From the NCBI RefSeq assembly GCF_023499215.1, contig NZ_JAKHSK010000037.1, positions 1-50,191 on the forward strand: a stretch of 50,191 nucleotides of DNA. Direction: 5' to 3'. The notes below the pieces were generated by a model. That model had not been told where the DNA came from, did no database searches, and worked only from the letters and a program-made list of their open reading frames with translations. Below, one piece after another: positions 22,355-32,661 of this stretch (position 1 is its first letter; each line of letters starts with the position of its first letter). The translations under genes were made by a program, and so were the position numbers. This stretch comes from Zunongwangia pacifica. GTDB taxonomy: Bacteria; Bacteroidota; Bacteroidia; Flavobacteriales; Flavobacteriaceae.

Positions 22355-25300
22355 ATGATGAAAAAATTATGTTTTTATGTGGGAAAATTAAATGTTAAGA
22401 AAAAGCAATATTCATTGCTTTTTTTAATGCTATTTTTTTCTCAGCTAAGTATTGCTCAATCACGATTTGAGGGTAAGGTAATAGATGAAGGAGGTGTGCC
22501 CATGCCAGGTGTTTCGGTTAAGGAAAAAAATACTGGTAATGGGACCGTTACAGATTTTGATGGCGCATTTTCTATCTCCACTAATTCGGATGATACTATA
22601 CTAATATTTTCATTCGTAGGATATAAAACCAAGGAGTTAAAAACAAGCGGTCTAAGTGGAAATATAAGTGTGACTTTAGAAGAAGATTTACAAGCTCTGG
22701 AAGAGGTTGTTTTAATTGGTTACGGAAAACAGGATAGAAGCCAGGTGACCAGTGCTGTTGCCAGTGTTTCTGAAAAAGATTTTAATCCTGGAAAAATACA
22801 GGATGCGGCTGAACTTGTTAAAGGTAAAGTAGCTGGTTTAGTTGTGACTAATAGTTCTGGAAATCCTAATGATGAATCTAATATTATGTTACGTGGGGTA
22901 ACAACGTTAAATGGTAGTACAAAACCGCTTATTTTAATAGACGGAGTTCCTGGAGATTTAACGATGGTCGCTCCAGAAAATATTTCCTCGGTAGATGTAC
23001 TTAAGGATGCCAGTGCAGCCGCTATTTATGGGACTCGTGGTGCTAATGGGGTTATTCTTATTAGTACAAAATCAGGAAGTTTTGATCGCCAAACCAGTGT
23101 AGTATATGATGCCTTTGTGTCTGTATCAGATTTTTATAAGGAAGCTGATTTTATGACTCTACAGGATATTAGAGATGGATTAACATCTTTTAGTGATGGA
23201 GGTTTCGAAACAGATTGGTTAGATGCGATTTCACAAACAGGATTTATGCATAATCATGCTCTTACTATTAATGGAGGATCAGAACTAACATCTTATTCCG
23301 GAAACATTTCCTATAGAAAAGAAGATGGAACTATCAAAAAATCGAATAACGATCAATTAAGATTACAATTAAATTTAGAACAATATCTTTTAAAAGATAT
23401 TTTAAAAGTCGGTTTTAAAATCTTTTCTGAGCAGCGTAAAAGAACGCCTAACAATATTGAAGATAATGGGATCAGCAATATTTACCGCCAGGCAGTTATT
23501 CGTAATCCAACTTCCCCCATTTATGGTGAAGACGGAGATTATTTCGAAGAATTTGGACGATATCAATATTTTAACCCGGTTGCTATGAATAATGAGTTGA
23601 TTGGGGAACGTGAGTTACGACGAACTAATATTACTGGTAATATCACTTTCGAGCCAATAAAAAACTGGGTAACGAATCTTTTAATTGCAAAAAACCTGTC
23701 GGCTACAGATATTTCCACCTACACTACTTCCAGATATTATTCATCTAAAACTACTGGATTTAGTGGTAGTGCTTATAAAAGTTATGAGAAAAAAGAGGAT
23801 AAATTTTTAGAGCTTACTACTAATTACGAATTCGATATTAATACTGTTCATCGTTTTAATGCATTAGCAGGATACAGTTATAATTACTTTAGTAATAGTA
23901 ATTTTTATGCCAGCAATTCAGATTTTCCTACAGATGGCTATCTATATAATAATATAGGAGTTGGTGCCAGGCTGAATGAAGGAAATGCCGGAATGGGTAG
24001 TGGAAAATATGACTCTCGTTTAATAGGGTTTTTTGGAAGAATTCAATATGGGTATGACAATCGATTTAATCTGCTTGCCAGTATACGTAGAGAAGGTTCT
24101 TCCCAGTTTGGAGACAACCATAAGTGGGGACTTTTTCCTTCAGTATCGGCTGGTTGGACGCTTAGTAATGAAGCGTTTTTGGAATCAGCTAGTTGGATCA
24201 ATAATTTAAAACTTAGAGCAGGTTATGGAGTAACGGGGCAACGACCTAATGATAATTATCTTTCCTTAACCACCTATAATTATGATAGCAATTACGGAAA
24301 TTTTGTTAATGAGAACGGACAATGGGTAGCTGGTTTAATGGTAACCCAAAATCCTAATCCAGATTTAAAATGGGAACGAACTTCTGAAGTTAACATTGGA
24401 CTTGATTTTTCATTCTTTAATAGTCGTTTAGGTGGTTCCTTAGATTTATATAGAAAAGACACCGATGATTTGTTATACTCATATAATGTGCCTTTACCCC
24501 CAAATATCTACGGTCAAACATTGGCCAACGTAGGTTCGATTAGAAACCAGGGGTTTGAGCTTATGATTAATGCCCTTCCTGTAACCAATGACGATTTTTC
24601 ATGGGAAACTACGGTTACGCTAACACATAATGATAATGAACTTTTAAGCTTATCCAATGATTTATATGAAACAGAAGATTATTTGGATGTGGCCTATGCA
24701 GGCGATCCGATTAATGTTCCTACCCATAGAGTTGAAGTAGGGCAGGCCATAGGAAATTTCTGGGGATTAAAATCGGTAGGAGTGACGGAAAATGGACTAT
24801 TCCTGGTAGAAGATCCTAATACCGGTGAGGCCATTCCCTATTCCACAAGTCTTAATACCAACGATTATCGCCAATATCTCGGTAATGGATTTCCTACGGT
24901 TTATATGGGATGGACCAATACATTACGATATAAAAACTTCGATTTAACCACCTTAATTAGTGGACAGTTTGGCTTTGATATTTTAAATACACAACGGATG
25001 TTTTACGAAAATAATTCGATCCAATATAATCGTTTAAAATCGGCGGCAGAACCCGTTTATGGAGAACGTCCATTATCTGGAGCCCAAGCGCAGGCCTTTG
25101 TAAGTCATTATTTAGAGAAAGGAGATTTTGTGAAATTAGATAATATTACTTTGGGCTATAATTTTAAAATTGAAAAAATATCAAATTATATTTCTGATGT
25201 ACGGGTATATTGTTCTGCCAAAAACTTTTTAACGATTACTGATTATAGCGGAATGGATCCTGAATTGGATAATAGAGATTTTTATGCCGCCGGGAATGAC

Positions 25301-25360
25301 TTTAGAGATAAATATCCTACGATCAAATCTTTCACCATTGGTACTAGATTAAACTTTTAA
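22355..25360 (+). CDS. SusC-family TonB-dependent outer-membrane transporter
   Basis: The protein is 1001 residues. Order: signal peptide (to about SIAQS), carboxypeptidase-D-like regulatory domain starting FEGKVIDEGGVPMPGV (about 33-115), TonB box near LEEVVLIGYGKQ, plug domain with 'LRGVTTLNGSTKPLILIDGVPG' and SAAAIYGTRGANGVI, then the beta-barrel to a C-terminal Phe. It imports oligomers across the outer membrane in a complex with the SusD lipoprotein encoded 9 bases downstream. In this block the cargo is probably a Pro/Hyp-rich glycopeptide or its arabino-oligosaccharides. A second ATG at 22358 is equally possible. Confidence 0.95.
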   Translation: MMKKLCFYVGKLNVKKKQYSLLFLMLFFSQLSIAQSRFEGKVIDEGGVPMPGVSVKEKNTGNGTVTDFDGAFSISTNSDDTILIFSFVGYKTKELKTSGLSGNISVTLEEDLQALEEVVLIGYGKQDRSQVTSAVASVSEKDFNPGKIQDAAELVKGKVAGLVVTNSSGNPNDESNIMLRGVTTLNGSTKPLILIDGVPGDLTMVAPENISSVDVLKDASAAAIYGTRGANGVILISTKSGSFDRQTSVVYDAFVSVSDFYKEADFMTLQDIRDGLTSFSDGGFETDWLDAISQTGFMHNHALTINGGSELTSYSGNISYRKEDGTIKKSNNDQLRLQLNLEQYLLKDILKVGFKIFSEQRKRTPNNIEDNGISNIYRQAVIRNPTSPIYGEDGDYFEEFGRYQYFNPVAMNNELIGERELRRTNITGNITFEPIKNWVTNLLIAKNLSATDISTYTTSRYYSSKTTGFSGSAYKSYEKKEDKFLELTTNYEFDINTVHRFNALAGYSYNYFSNSNFYASNSDFPTDGYLYNNIGVGARLNEGNAGMGSGKYDSRLIGFFGRIQYGYDNRFNLLASIRREGSSQFGDNHKWGLFPSVSAGWTLSNEAFLESASWINNLKLRAGYGVTGQRPNDNYLSLTTYNYDSNYGNFVNENGQWVAGLMVTQNPNPDLKWERTSEVNIGLDFSFFNSRLGGSLDLYRKDTDDLLYSYNVPLPPNIYGQTLANVGSIRNQGFELMINALPVTNDDFSWETTVTLTHNDNELLSLSNDLYETEDYLDVAYAGDPINVPTHRVEVGQAIGNFWGLKSVGVTENGLFLVEDPNTGEAIPYSTSLNTNDYRQYLGNGFPTVYMGWTNTLRYKNFDLTTLISGQFGFDILNTQRMFYENNSIQYNRLKSAAEPVYGERPLSGAQAQAFVSHYLEKGDFVKLDNITLGYNFKIEKISNYISDVRVYCSAKNFLTITDYSGMDPELDNRDFYAAGNDFRDKYPTIKSFTIGTRLNF

Positions 25361-25369
25361 AACTACATC

Positions 25370-27040
25370 ATGAAAATTTTCAAAAATAAACTTTTAAAAT
25401 ATACAGGAATAGCTGCTTTTTTTCTGACCTCGTTTTCCTGTACAGATCTTTCTGAAGACACCTATAGTATTCTTACAAACGAGGACATAGACTTTAATAA
25501 CGAGGAGGATATTTCAAGATTAACAGGCTACGTATATAACCATTTAAGGTATACATACTGGGAATGGAATGGATTATTTGATATCCAGGAAGAGTCTTCA
25601 GATTTAATTATGACTCCCTTGCGTATAGGAGTGGGTTGGGGAGATTTATATATTTCTATGCATAAGCATGATTTTAATTCTAATATTGGGCACTTTAGTA
25701 CAATTTGGGATAATGCTTATTCTGGCATCGGTTATGCCAATACTATTTTGGACCTTCCTGAAATTCAGGAAAATGCTTTGCAAAGTGCCAGGCTTCGTAC
25801 CATGCGTGCATTGTATTATTATATCTTATTCGATTGTTTTAGAAATGTACCTTTAGAAACAACACAAGCTGTAGAAAGCGGTTACCTGCCAGAACAGGCC
25901 AGTCCAGAAGAAGTTTTTGAATTTGTTGTATCTGAGCTTAATGCTGTGAAAGAAGATTTGGGAACCGAAAAAATTTATGGCTACCCCAATAAATATGCAG
26001 CCGAAATGATTCTTGCCAAAATGTACCTGAATCATAATGCATGGTTTAATGATTATGGTAATACTGAATATTTTGAACTGGCTTTACAACAAGTAGATGA
26101 TATTATTAATAACGGCGGTTATTCCCTTTCACCAAATTATAAAGACAACTTTAAAGCCAATCTAGCCGGCAATAATGAGATTATTTTTGCAATTCCTTTA
26201 GATTACACCTATGCCAGTGGTAATTATTTGGTAAACAAAGCACTTACTAGTGAGGGCGCTAAAGCTTTTGGATACGACGGGTCTCCATGGAATGGCAGTT
26301 GTGCAGTGCCACAATTTATAGATACCTATCATGAAAATGATTCGCGTTTAGAAGATACATGGGCTTATGGGCAGCAATATCATTATGAAACCGGAGAACC
26401 ATTGAGGATGAATGCAGATGACCAGGGAGAAGTTAATCTGGTTTATACGAAAAGAGTTCATTCTATAGATAATCCGGGAGCTTATATGATGGAAGGCTAT
26501 CGTTTTGTAAAGAATGAAATTGTACCGGGTGTCGATGGAACTTATGGTGATGATGTCCCCTTCTTTAGACTATCAGACGCTATGTTTATCAAGGCAGAGT
26601 GTTTATTGAGACTTAACAGGGATCAGGCTGAGGCCGCAAGATTAGTAAGTGAAGTACGTGCTCGTGCATTTGAAGATGGTACTGAAGCCGTACGCTCTGT
26701 ACAGGATTTAACATCCGGAAGTATTTATGACTATGGACACAGAGAATATACCAGTGAAGGTGCTACCAACTACAGCAATCTTGTAGCTACTTACGAAGGT
26801 GGAGATGATATAGAATTAGGAGGCCTTCTAGATGATTTAGCCTGGGAATTTGTAGGAGAACATCATCGGAGACAGGATCTTATCAGGTTTAGATTATCAG
26901 GGTCTAATACCAATGTTTATAACGGCAAATCCTGGTTTTGTAAAGATGCAGAACCTGATGCAACATATAAAAATGTTTTTCCAATTTTTCAGACCTTTTT
27001 AGATGCTAATCCTAAGCTTCAACAAAATCCTGGATATTAA
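25370..27040 (+). CDS. SusD-family substrate-binding lipoprotein
   Basis: The protein is 556 residues. The lipobox FLTSFSCTDL puts the lipidated Cys at about residue 24. The N-terminal SusD helices include YNHLRYTYWEWNG and the TPR-like segments ARLRTMRALYYYILFDCF and KYAAEMILAKMYLNH. The C-terminal block LAWEFVGEHHRRQDLIRF is the usual SusD signature. It sits on the outside of the outer membrane as the lid of the SusC transporter and binds the incoming ligand. It is co-transcribed with SusC, and a perfect-palindrome terminator follows. Confidence 0.95.
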   Translation: MKIFKNKLLKYTGIAAFFLTSFSCTDLSEDTYSILTNEDIDFNNEEDISRLTGYVYNHLRYTYWEWNGLFDIQEESSDLIMTPLRIGVGWGDLYISMHKHDFNSNIGHFSTIWDNAYSGIGYANTILDLPEIQENALQSARLRTMRALYYYILFDCFRNVPLETTQAVESGYLPEQASPEEVFEFVVSELNAVKEDLGTEKIYGYPNKYAAEMILAKMYLNHNAWFNDYGNTEYFELALQQVDDIINNGGYSLSPNYKDNFKANLAGNNEIIFAIPLDYTYASGNYLVNKALTSEGAKAFGYDGSPWNGSCAVPQFIDTYHENDSRLEDTWAYGQQYHYETGEPLRMNADDQGEVNLVYTKRVHSIDNPGAYMMEGYRFVKNEIVPGVDGTYGDDVPFFRLSDAMFIKAECLLRLNRDQAEAARLVSEVRARAFEDGTEAVRSVQDLTSGSIYDYGHREYTSEGATNYSNLVATYEGGDDIELGGLLDDLAWEFVGEHHRRQDLIRFRLSGSNTNVYNGKSWFCKDAEPDATYKNVFPIFQTFLDANPKLQQNPGY

Positions 27041-27065
27041 GATTTTGTTTTTATAACATATGAAG

Positions 27066-27095
27066 ACGGAGTGATAATTATCACTCCGTTTTATT
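27066..27095 (+). terminator. Terminator after the SusCD pair
   Basis: A perfect 24-base palindrome (ACGGAGTGATAA/TTATCACTCCGT) is followed by TTTATTTTA. It should end the SusCD transcript and separate it from the following S9 peptidase unit. Confidence 0.85.
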
Positions 27096-27150
27096 TTATA
27101 GAATCTATACTATAAGGTCGTAAAAGCATATAAAACTTATCAATTAATGT

Positions 27151-27175
27151 TAATATAATATAAATATATGTTAAT
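27151..27175 (+). promoter_or_regulatory. Candidate AraC operator, copy 4 (before the second S9 gene)
   Basis: TAATATAATAT (27151-27161), 8 bases, GTTAAT (27170-27175). It differs from copies 2 and 3 by one base in each half, with the same spacing. It lies 42 bases before the ATG at 27218, just after the SusCD terminator, so it would control the peptidase and glycosidase genes that follow. Confidence 0.5.
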
Positions 27176-27217
27176 GACAGATTTAAAATTAAATAGCTTT
27201 TCACTTAATTTTAAACT

Positions 27218-29461
27218 ATGAAAACACCTGTTTATACCTTTTTTATTTTTTTCCTAATTTCGATAGTCGCTAGTGCCCAGGGAAAAGTAGAAGATTATAA
27301 GAGAGCAGAATCTCTCGATACACTTTTCAGAAATAAGGTTTTTAATACACCAAATACCTTTAATTGGTTAAATAAAAATGAATTTTGGTATAGAAATAAT
27401 ACTGAAAATGGTACTGAATATGTTTTTGTAAATGCTAAAACCCTTCAGCGAGAAACGGCGTTTGATCATGATAAATTAGCTGGCGCTCTTTCAGAATTTT
27501 TGAAAAAGGAAATTGAAAGTTCAAAAATTGAAATTGCTAACCTGAAATTTGATGAAAACAGATCGAATTTAGAATTTCAATTAGATACGTTAAGATACAA
27601 TGTAAATCTTATTGGTTATAAGCTTAGTGTTATCGACACCGTACCGAAAAGAGATTGGAATAGGGGATATTGGGGTAGAAAAGGGGACGAAAGAGAAGGA
27701 GAACCTGTACCATCACCAGATCAAAAATATACGGCATTTATAAAGAATTCTAATCTGTATATTCAAGACAGTAACACCAAAGTCGAAACACAGTTAAGTT
27801 TTGATGGTACCAAGGGGTTCTTTTATGCTGCTAATATAATCTGGTCACCAGATAGTAAAAAGATTATCGCCTATAAAGTTAGGCCGGGAGAAGATCATAA
27901 AATCTATTTCGTAGAATCCAGTCCAAAAGATCAGCTTCAGCCAAAATTACATACAAGGGATTATACCAAACCGGGAGATGAGTTAGATTTTAAAAGTCCG
28001 CAACTTTTTGATGTACCTTCCAAAATGCATATTCCGGTAGCGACAGATCTTTTTAACGCTCAATTCGCTTTATATAATTATCAGTGGAAAGATGATAGTT
28101 CTTCGTTTACTTTTGAGTTTAACCAGCGAGGCCATCAGGCATACCGGGTAATTAAGGTTGATGCCAAAACAGGAAAAGCGACAGCGATAATCGATGAAAC
28201 CAGCCCGACTTTTATCGATTATAGTGGTAAAAAATATCGCCATGACGTAAAAGGAAAAGATGAAATTATCTGGGCTTCAGAACGTTATGGCTACAACCAT
28301 CTTTATCTTTATGACAGTAATACCGGGAAAGTCAAAAACCAGATCACTTCAGGAGATTGGCCAGTAAGAAAAGTAGTAGAAGTAGATGACAAAAATCGTC
28401 AAATTTATTTTACGGCAAGCGGTTTGGATAAAGACCAGGATCCGTATTTAATTCATTATTGCCGAATTGATTTTGACGGAAAGAATTTTACCCGTTTTAC
28501 TTCTGAAAATGGAAATCATAAAGTGACTTTTTCTCCAGATAAGGAATATTATGTAGATCAATATTCCCGTGTAGATATGCCGGCGGTTACGGTTTTAAAG
28601 AAAACAGGTAAGAAAAAGCCAATATTGATATTAGAAGAGGCTGATATTTCGGCTTTAGAAAAAACAGGATGGAAAAAGCCCGAAGTCTTTACTGCGAAAG
28701 CTAGAGACGGCAAAACCGATATTTGGGGAATTATTGTAAGACCAACTAATTTTGATCCCACAAAAACCTATCCGATCATCGAATATATTTATGCCGGTCC
28801 ACATGATTCGTTTGTTCCGAAGGAATTCAATAGTTATTACTGGGCTTTAAGTTCGTTAGCAGAACTAGGATTTATCGTCGTACAAATCGACGGAATGGGA
28901 ACTTCTAACAGATCGAAAGCCTTTCACGATGTGTGCTGGCAAAATTTAAAAGATGCCGGTTTCCCAGATCGTAAATTATGGATTACCGCAGCGGCTGAAA
29001 AATATCCTTATATGAATGCCGATAAAGTAGGTATTCGTGGTACTTCTGCCGGGGGGCAAAGTGCCGGGGCTGCTTTGGTTTTTAATTCCGATTTTTATGA
29101 CGTTGCCGTGGCTTCTTGCGGTTGCCATGATAACCGGATGGATAAGATCTGGTGGAACGAGCAGTGGATGGGCTATCCAATTGGGCCGCATTATGCAGCG
29201 AACTCCAATATAGAAAATGCCGCTCAAATGCAGGGAAATCTAATGCTTATTGTGGGAGAAGTAGATGATAATGTAGATCCTGCATCTACCATGCAATTTG
29301 CAGATGCTTTAATAAAAGCCAATAAAGATTTTGAACTGGTTGTTTTACCCGGGGAAAATCATACCTCTGGAGGCGTATTTGGAGAACGTAAACGAAGGGA
29401 CTTTTTTGTAAAGCATTTACTGGAGGTAGACCCACCTTCCTGGGATCAGGTTTACAACTAA
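27218..29461 (+). CDS. S9-family serine peptidase, DPP4-like propeller
   Basis: The protein is 747 residues with a signal peptide (cleavage near ASAQ). A beta-propeller (about 60-480) is followed by the alpha/beta-hydrolase domain. The triad is S610 in RGTSAGGQS, D683 in GEVDDNVDP and H715 in GENHTSGG. It lacks the DW-YEEE acidic pair seen in the other S9 enzyme, and its nucleophile motif is GTSAGG rather than GWSYGG. So it probably does not act as a plain dipeptidyl peptidase and may cut longer or blocked peptides. The specificity is inference. It is the first gene after candidate operator copy 4. Confidence 0.88.
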   Translation: MKTPVYTFFIFFLISIVASAQGKVEDYKRAESLDTLFRNKVFNTPNTFNWLNKNEFWYRNNTENGTEYVFVNAKTLQRETAFDHDKLAGALSEFLKKEIESSKIEIANLKFDENRSNLEFQLDTLRYNVNLIGYKLSVIDTVPKRDWNRGYWGRKGDEREGEPVPSPDQKYTAFIKNSNLYIQDSNTKVETQLSFDGTKGFFYAANIIWSPDSKKIIAYKVRPGEDHKIYFVESSPKDQLQPKLHTRDYTKPGDELDFKSPQLFDVPSKMHIPVATDLFNAQFALYNYQWKDDSSSFTFEFNQRGHQAYRVIKVDAKTGKATAIIDETSPTFIDYSGKKYRHDVKGKDEIIWASERYGYNHLYLYDSNTGKVKNQITSGDWPVRKVVEVDDKNRQIYFTASGLDKDQDPYLIHYCRIDFDGKNFTRFTSENGNHKVTFSPDKEYYVDQYSRVDMPAVTVLKKTGKKKPILILEEADISALEKTGWKKPEVFTAKARDGKTDIWGIIVRPTNFDPTKTYPIIEYIYAGPHDSFVPKEFNSYYWALSSLAELGFIVVQIDGMGTSNRSKAFHDVCWQNLKDAGFPDRKLWITAAAEKYPYMNADKVGIRGTSAGGQSAGAALVFNSDFYDVAVASCGCHDNRMDKIWWNEQWMGYPIGPHYAANSNIENAAQMQGNLMLIVGEVDDNVDPASTMQFADALIKANKDFELVVLPGENHTSGGVFGERKRRDFFVKHLLEVDPPSWDQVYN

Positions 29462-29598
29462 TTTGTCATTGAAGATCTAAATTAACTATCCCGATTGTCG
29501 ATATTTTAGTTAAGTTTTATCTGGCAATACCGTGATTGAACGCCGGGATGATTTAATTTAGAAAGAAAATTATTTTTTGATACCGAAAGATTTATAAT

Positions 29599-32500
29599 AT
29601 GAAATTGTATAAAATTATTGCCTGTTTTATTTGCGTTTTGATCGCGGGATTAGTTGAAGTCCGCGCTCAGGGCGATCAGATTCTTGATGGAATAGGAGAA
29701 ACGGGTTTAATTGCCCGCTATGTTTTTGATAAAGATGCCAAAGACTGGTCTCGTAATAACCTGCATGCAGCAATTAAAGGTGACGCCGAGTTTGTAAAAG
29801 ACGAACTATTTAAAAATGTGCTATCACTTTCAAAAGGATCATACATCACTTTGCCTGCTTCAGCACTTAGTAATGTTGAGTCGGTTAGTATAGCAGGTTG
29901 GGTAAAACCGAATTCCACAAATTCAGGTCAGATCTTTTTTTACTTCGGAAAAAATCAAAATTCTCATACGTATTTAGCACCCTTCGGAACAGGAGCATAT
30001 ACAGATTTTACTGCTGAAGTTGCAAAAAGTATGAATAAAACATACACATTATCAACCTCAGTAGCTGAAGTTTCTAAAGATCGCTGGTCACATTTGGTAT
30101 TGGTGATCGACGTGCCTTCAAAAGCTATAAAAACCTATATCAATGGTGTTCAGGTGGGGATGAAAGAAAAAATTGACCTTGAACTATCTGATATTTTTAA
30201 TGTAGAATCTGGAGAAGAAAATCAATTATACATCGGTAAAGCTATCGCGCAGGAGCAGGCTTTTTTGGATGCCAGTATTCATGATTTCAGAATGTATAGA
30301 ATTGCATTAACCGATAATCAGGTAAATGGAATATTTGAAAATGCTTTAAAAAAGCAAGATGGGGTGGTAAATGAGCGTAAAGAACCTCAGGATAACCTGC
30401 CGGAATTTTCAAGAACTGCTCCGCAAGTGTATAATGAATTTTTAACTTCAGTAGAAGATATTGAAATAGAAACAGAGGTAGGCGTTTTACCACGACTACC
30501 AAGAACGCTTGCAGGTACTTATAAAAATGGCCTAAAGGGGCCAAAAGTAAAAGTAATCTGGCCGGCGCCAACAGATAATAGCGAAGTTTTAAAAACCGGA
30601 ACCTATACCATAATCGGAAGCGTTGCCGGAACAGATCTTGCCCCTAAAGCTACCGTTAACGTAGTTGAGCATATTATTACTGAAAAGCCAGACAGAAAAT
30701 TAGAAACATTTAGTTTGGATCAGGTAAGTTTAGAGGCCAATGCCAACGGACAAAACACGAAATTCATCGAAAATCGTGATAAATTTATAAATACTCTTGC
30801 TGAAACAGATCCCGATTCATTTTTGTATATGTTTAGAAATGCATTTGGCCAGCAACAGCCACAAGGTGCAAAACCTCTTGGCGTTTGGGATACTCAGGAA
30901 ACCAAATTACGCGGACATGCCACCGGTCATTATTTAACTGCTATAGCGCAGGCTTATGCCAGTACGGGATACGATAAAGAGCTGCAGCAGAATTTTGCCG
31001 ATAAAATGGAGTATATGGTCAACACCTTATACCAATTATCGCAAATGTCTGGAAAACCTGCCAAAGATGGTGGTGATTTTAATGCCGATCCAACAGCGGT
31101 TCCTATGGGACCGGGGAAAGAAATATATAGTTCCGATCTTAGCGAAGAAGGTATTCGTACCGATTACTGGAACTGGGGAGAAGGTTTTATCAGTGCATAT
31201 CCGCCTGATCAATTTATTATGCTTGAAAATGGAGCGGTTTATGGTACCGAAGAAACCAAGATTTGGGCACCGTATTACACCTTGCATAAGATCCTTGCCG
31301 GATTAATGGATATCTATGAAGTAAGCGGAAACAAAAAAGCTTTAGCGGTTGCTGAAGGAATGGGAGATTGGGTGTATGCACGCTTAAGCGAATTACCAAC
31401 CGAGACATTGATAAGCATGTGGAATCGCTATATCGCAGGTGAGTTTGGCGGAATGAATGAAGCTATGGCGCGTTTATACCGAATTACCGGAAAAGAGGAG
31501 TATTTAAAAACTGCCAAACTTTTTGACAATATCAAGGTATTTTTTGGAGATGCGAATCATTCTCACGGTTTAGCCAAAAATGTAGATACCTTTAGAGGTT
31601 TACACGCCAATCAGCATATTCCGCAGATTGTAGGCGCTTTAGAGATGTATCGGGATTCCGATAAACCGGAATATTTTAATGTGGCCGATAATTTTTGGGT
31701 AAAAGCAACTAACGATTATATGTACAGTATTGGCGGAGTGGCAGGAGCCAGAAATCCTGCGAATGCCGAATGTTTTATTGCGCAACCGGGAACCTTATAT
31801 GAAAATGGTTTATCAGCAGGCGGGCAAAACGAAACCTGTGCGACCTATAATATGTTAAAACTTACCCGTGATTTATTCCTTTACGAACAGCGCCCGGAGC
31901 TTATGGATTATTACGAGCGTGGATTGTATAATCATATTTTAGCATCGGTAGCAGAAGATTCTCCGGCAAACACCTATCACGTTCCGTTGCGCCCGGGCTC
32001 CAAAAAAAGCTTTGGCAATCCTAATATGACCGGTTTTACCTGTTGCAACGGTACGGCTTTAGAAAGCAGCACAAAACTTCAGAATTCCATCTATTTTAAA
32101 GATGCTAATAACAAAGCATTGTATGTGAACCTTTACGTACCCTCTACCTTGCACTGGCATGAGCAAAACATAAAACTGACTCAGGAAACGAATTTCCCTA
32201 AAGAAGATCATACCAAATTAACGATTAACGGTAAAGGTAAATTTGATCTTAAATTACGGGTGCCGGGTTGGGCAACAAGGGGATTTATCTTAAAGATCAA
32301 TGGTAAGGAAGAAAAAATGGAAGCCACTCCCGGAACCTATGTAACGCTTAGCAGAAAATGGAAAGATGGCGACACGGTAGAACTAAAAATGCCATTCAGT
32401 TTTTATTTAGATCCTGTGATGGATCAGCAGAATATCGCAAGTTTATTTTACGGTCCTGTTTTATTAGCCGCTCAGGAAGATGAGCCAAGAACCGAATGGC

Positions 32501-32649
32501 GCAAAGTAAAATTTGATGCTGAAAATATTGGAGCTTCCATCAAAGGAAATCCGGAAGAACTGACTTTCGAGATCGACGGGATCATTTACAAACCATTTTA
32601 CGAAACTTATGGTAGACATTCAGTTTATCTGGATGTAGATCTTGAATAA
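29599..32649 (+). CDS. GH127/GH146 beta-L-arabinofuranosidase with LamG and Ig-like domains
   Basis: The protein is 1016 residues with a signal peptide (cleavage near VRAQ). Order: LamG/concanavalin-like domain (about 30-250), a Big_4-type Ig-like domain with LPRLPRTLAGTYKNG (about 285-360), then the (alpha/alpha)6 catalytic domain. The zinc-thiolate site of the family is visible: E745 and C747 in GQNETCATYN, C815 and C816 in FTCCNGT. In the Bifidobacterium enzyme HypBA1 the matching cysteine of the CC pair is the nucleophile. That enzyme removes beta-L-arabinofuranose from hydroxyproline-linked arabino-oligosaccharides. GH127 and GH146 are not separable here by eye. RG-II or other arabinose side chains are alternative substrates. 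Confidence 0.9.
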   Translation: MKLYKIIACFICVLIAGLVEVRAQGDQILDGIGETGLIARYVFDKDAKDWSRNNLHAAIKGDAEFVKDELFKNVLSLSKGSYITLPASALSNVESVSIAGWVKPNSTNSGQIFFYFGKNQNSHTYLAPFGTGAYTDFTAEVAKSMNKTYTLSTSVAEVSKDRWSHLVLVIDVPSKAIKTYINGVQVGMKEKIDLELSDIFNVESGEENQLYIGKAIAQEQAFLDASIHDFRMYRIALTDNQVNGIFENALKKQDGVVNERKEPQDNLPEFSRTAPQVYNEFLTSVEDIEIETEVGVLPRLPRTLAGTYKNGLKGPKVKVIWPAPTDNSEVLKTGTYTIIGSVAGTDLAPKATVNVVEHIITEKPDRKLETFSLDQVSLEANANGQNTKFIENRDKFINTLAETDPDSFLYMFRNAFGQQQPQGAKPLGVWDTQETKLRGHATGHYLTAIAQAYASTGYDKELQQNFADKMEYMVNTLYQLSQMSGKPAKDGGDFNADPTAVPMGPGKEIYSSDLSEEGIRTDYWNWGEGFISAYPPDQFIMLENGAVYGTEETKIWAPYYTLHKILAGLMDIYEVSGNKKALAVAEGMGDWVYARLSELPTETLISMWNRYIAGEFGGMNEAMARLYRITGKEEYLKTAKLFDNIKVFFGDANHSHGLAKNVDTFRGLHANQHIPQIVGALEMYRDSDKPEYFNVADNFWVKATNDYMYSIGGVAGARNPANAECFIAQPGTLYENGLSAGGQNETCATYNMLKLTRDLFLYEQRPELMDYYERGLYNHILASVAEDSPANTYHVPLRPGSKKSFGNPNMTGFTCCNGTALESSTKLQNSIYFKDANNKALYVNLYVPSTLHWHEQNIKLTQETNFPKEDHTKLTINGKGKFDLKLRVPGWATRGFILKINGKEEKMEATPGTYVTLSRKWKDGDTVELKMPFSFYLDPVMDQQNIASLFYGPVLLAAQEDEPRTEWRKVKFDAENIGASIKGNPEELTFEIDGIIYKPFYETYGRHSVYLDVDLE

Positions 32650-32661
32650 TATATCTAACTG

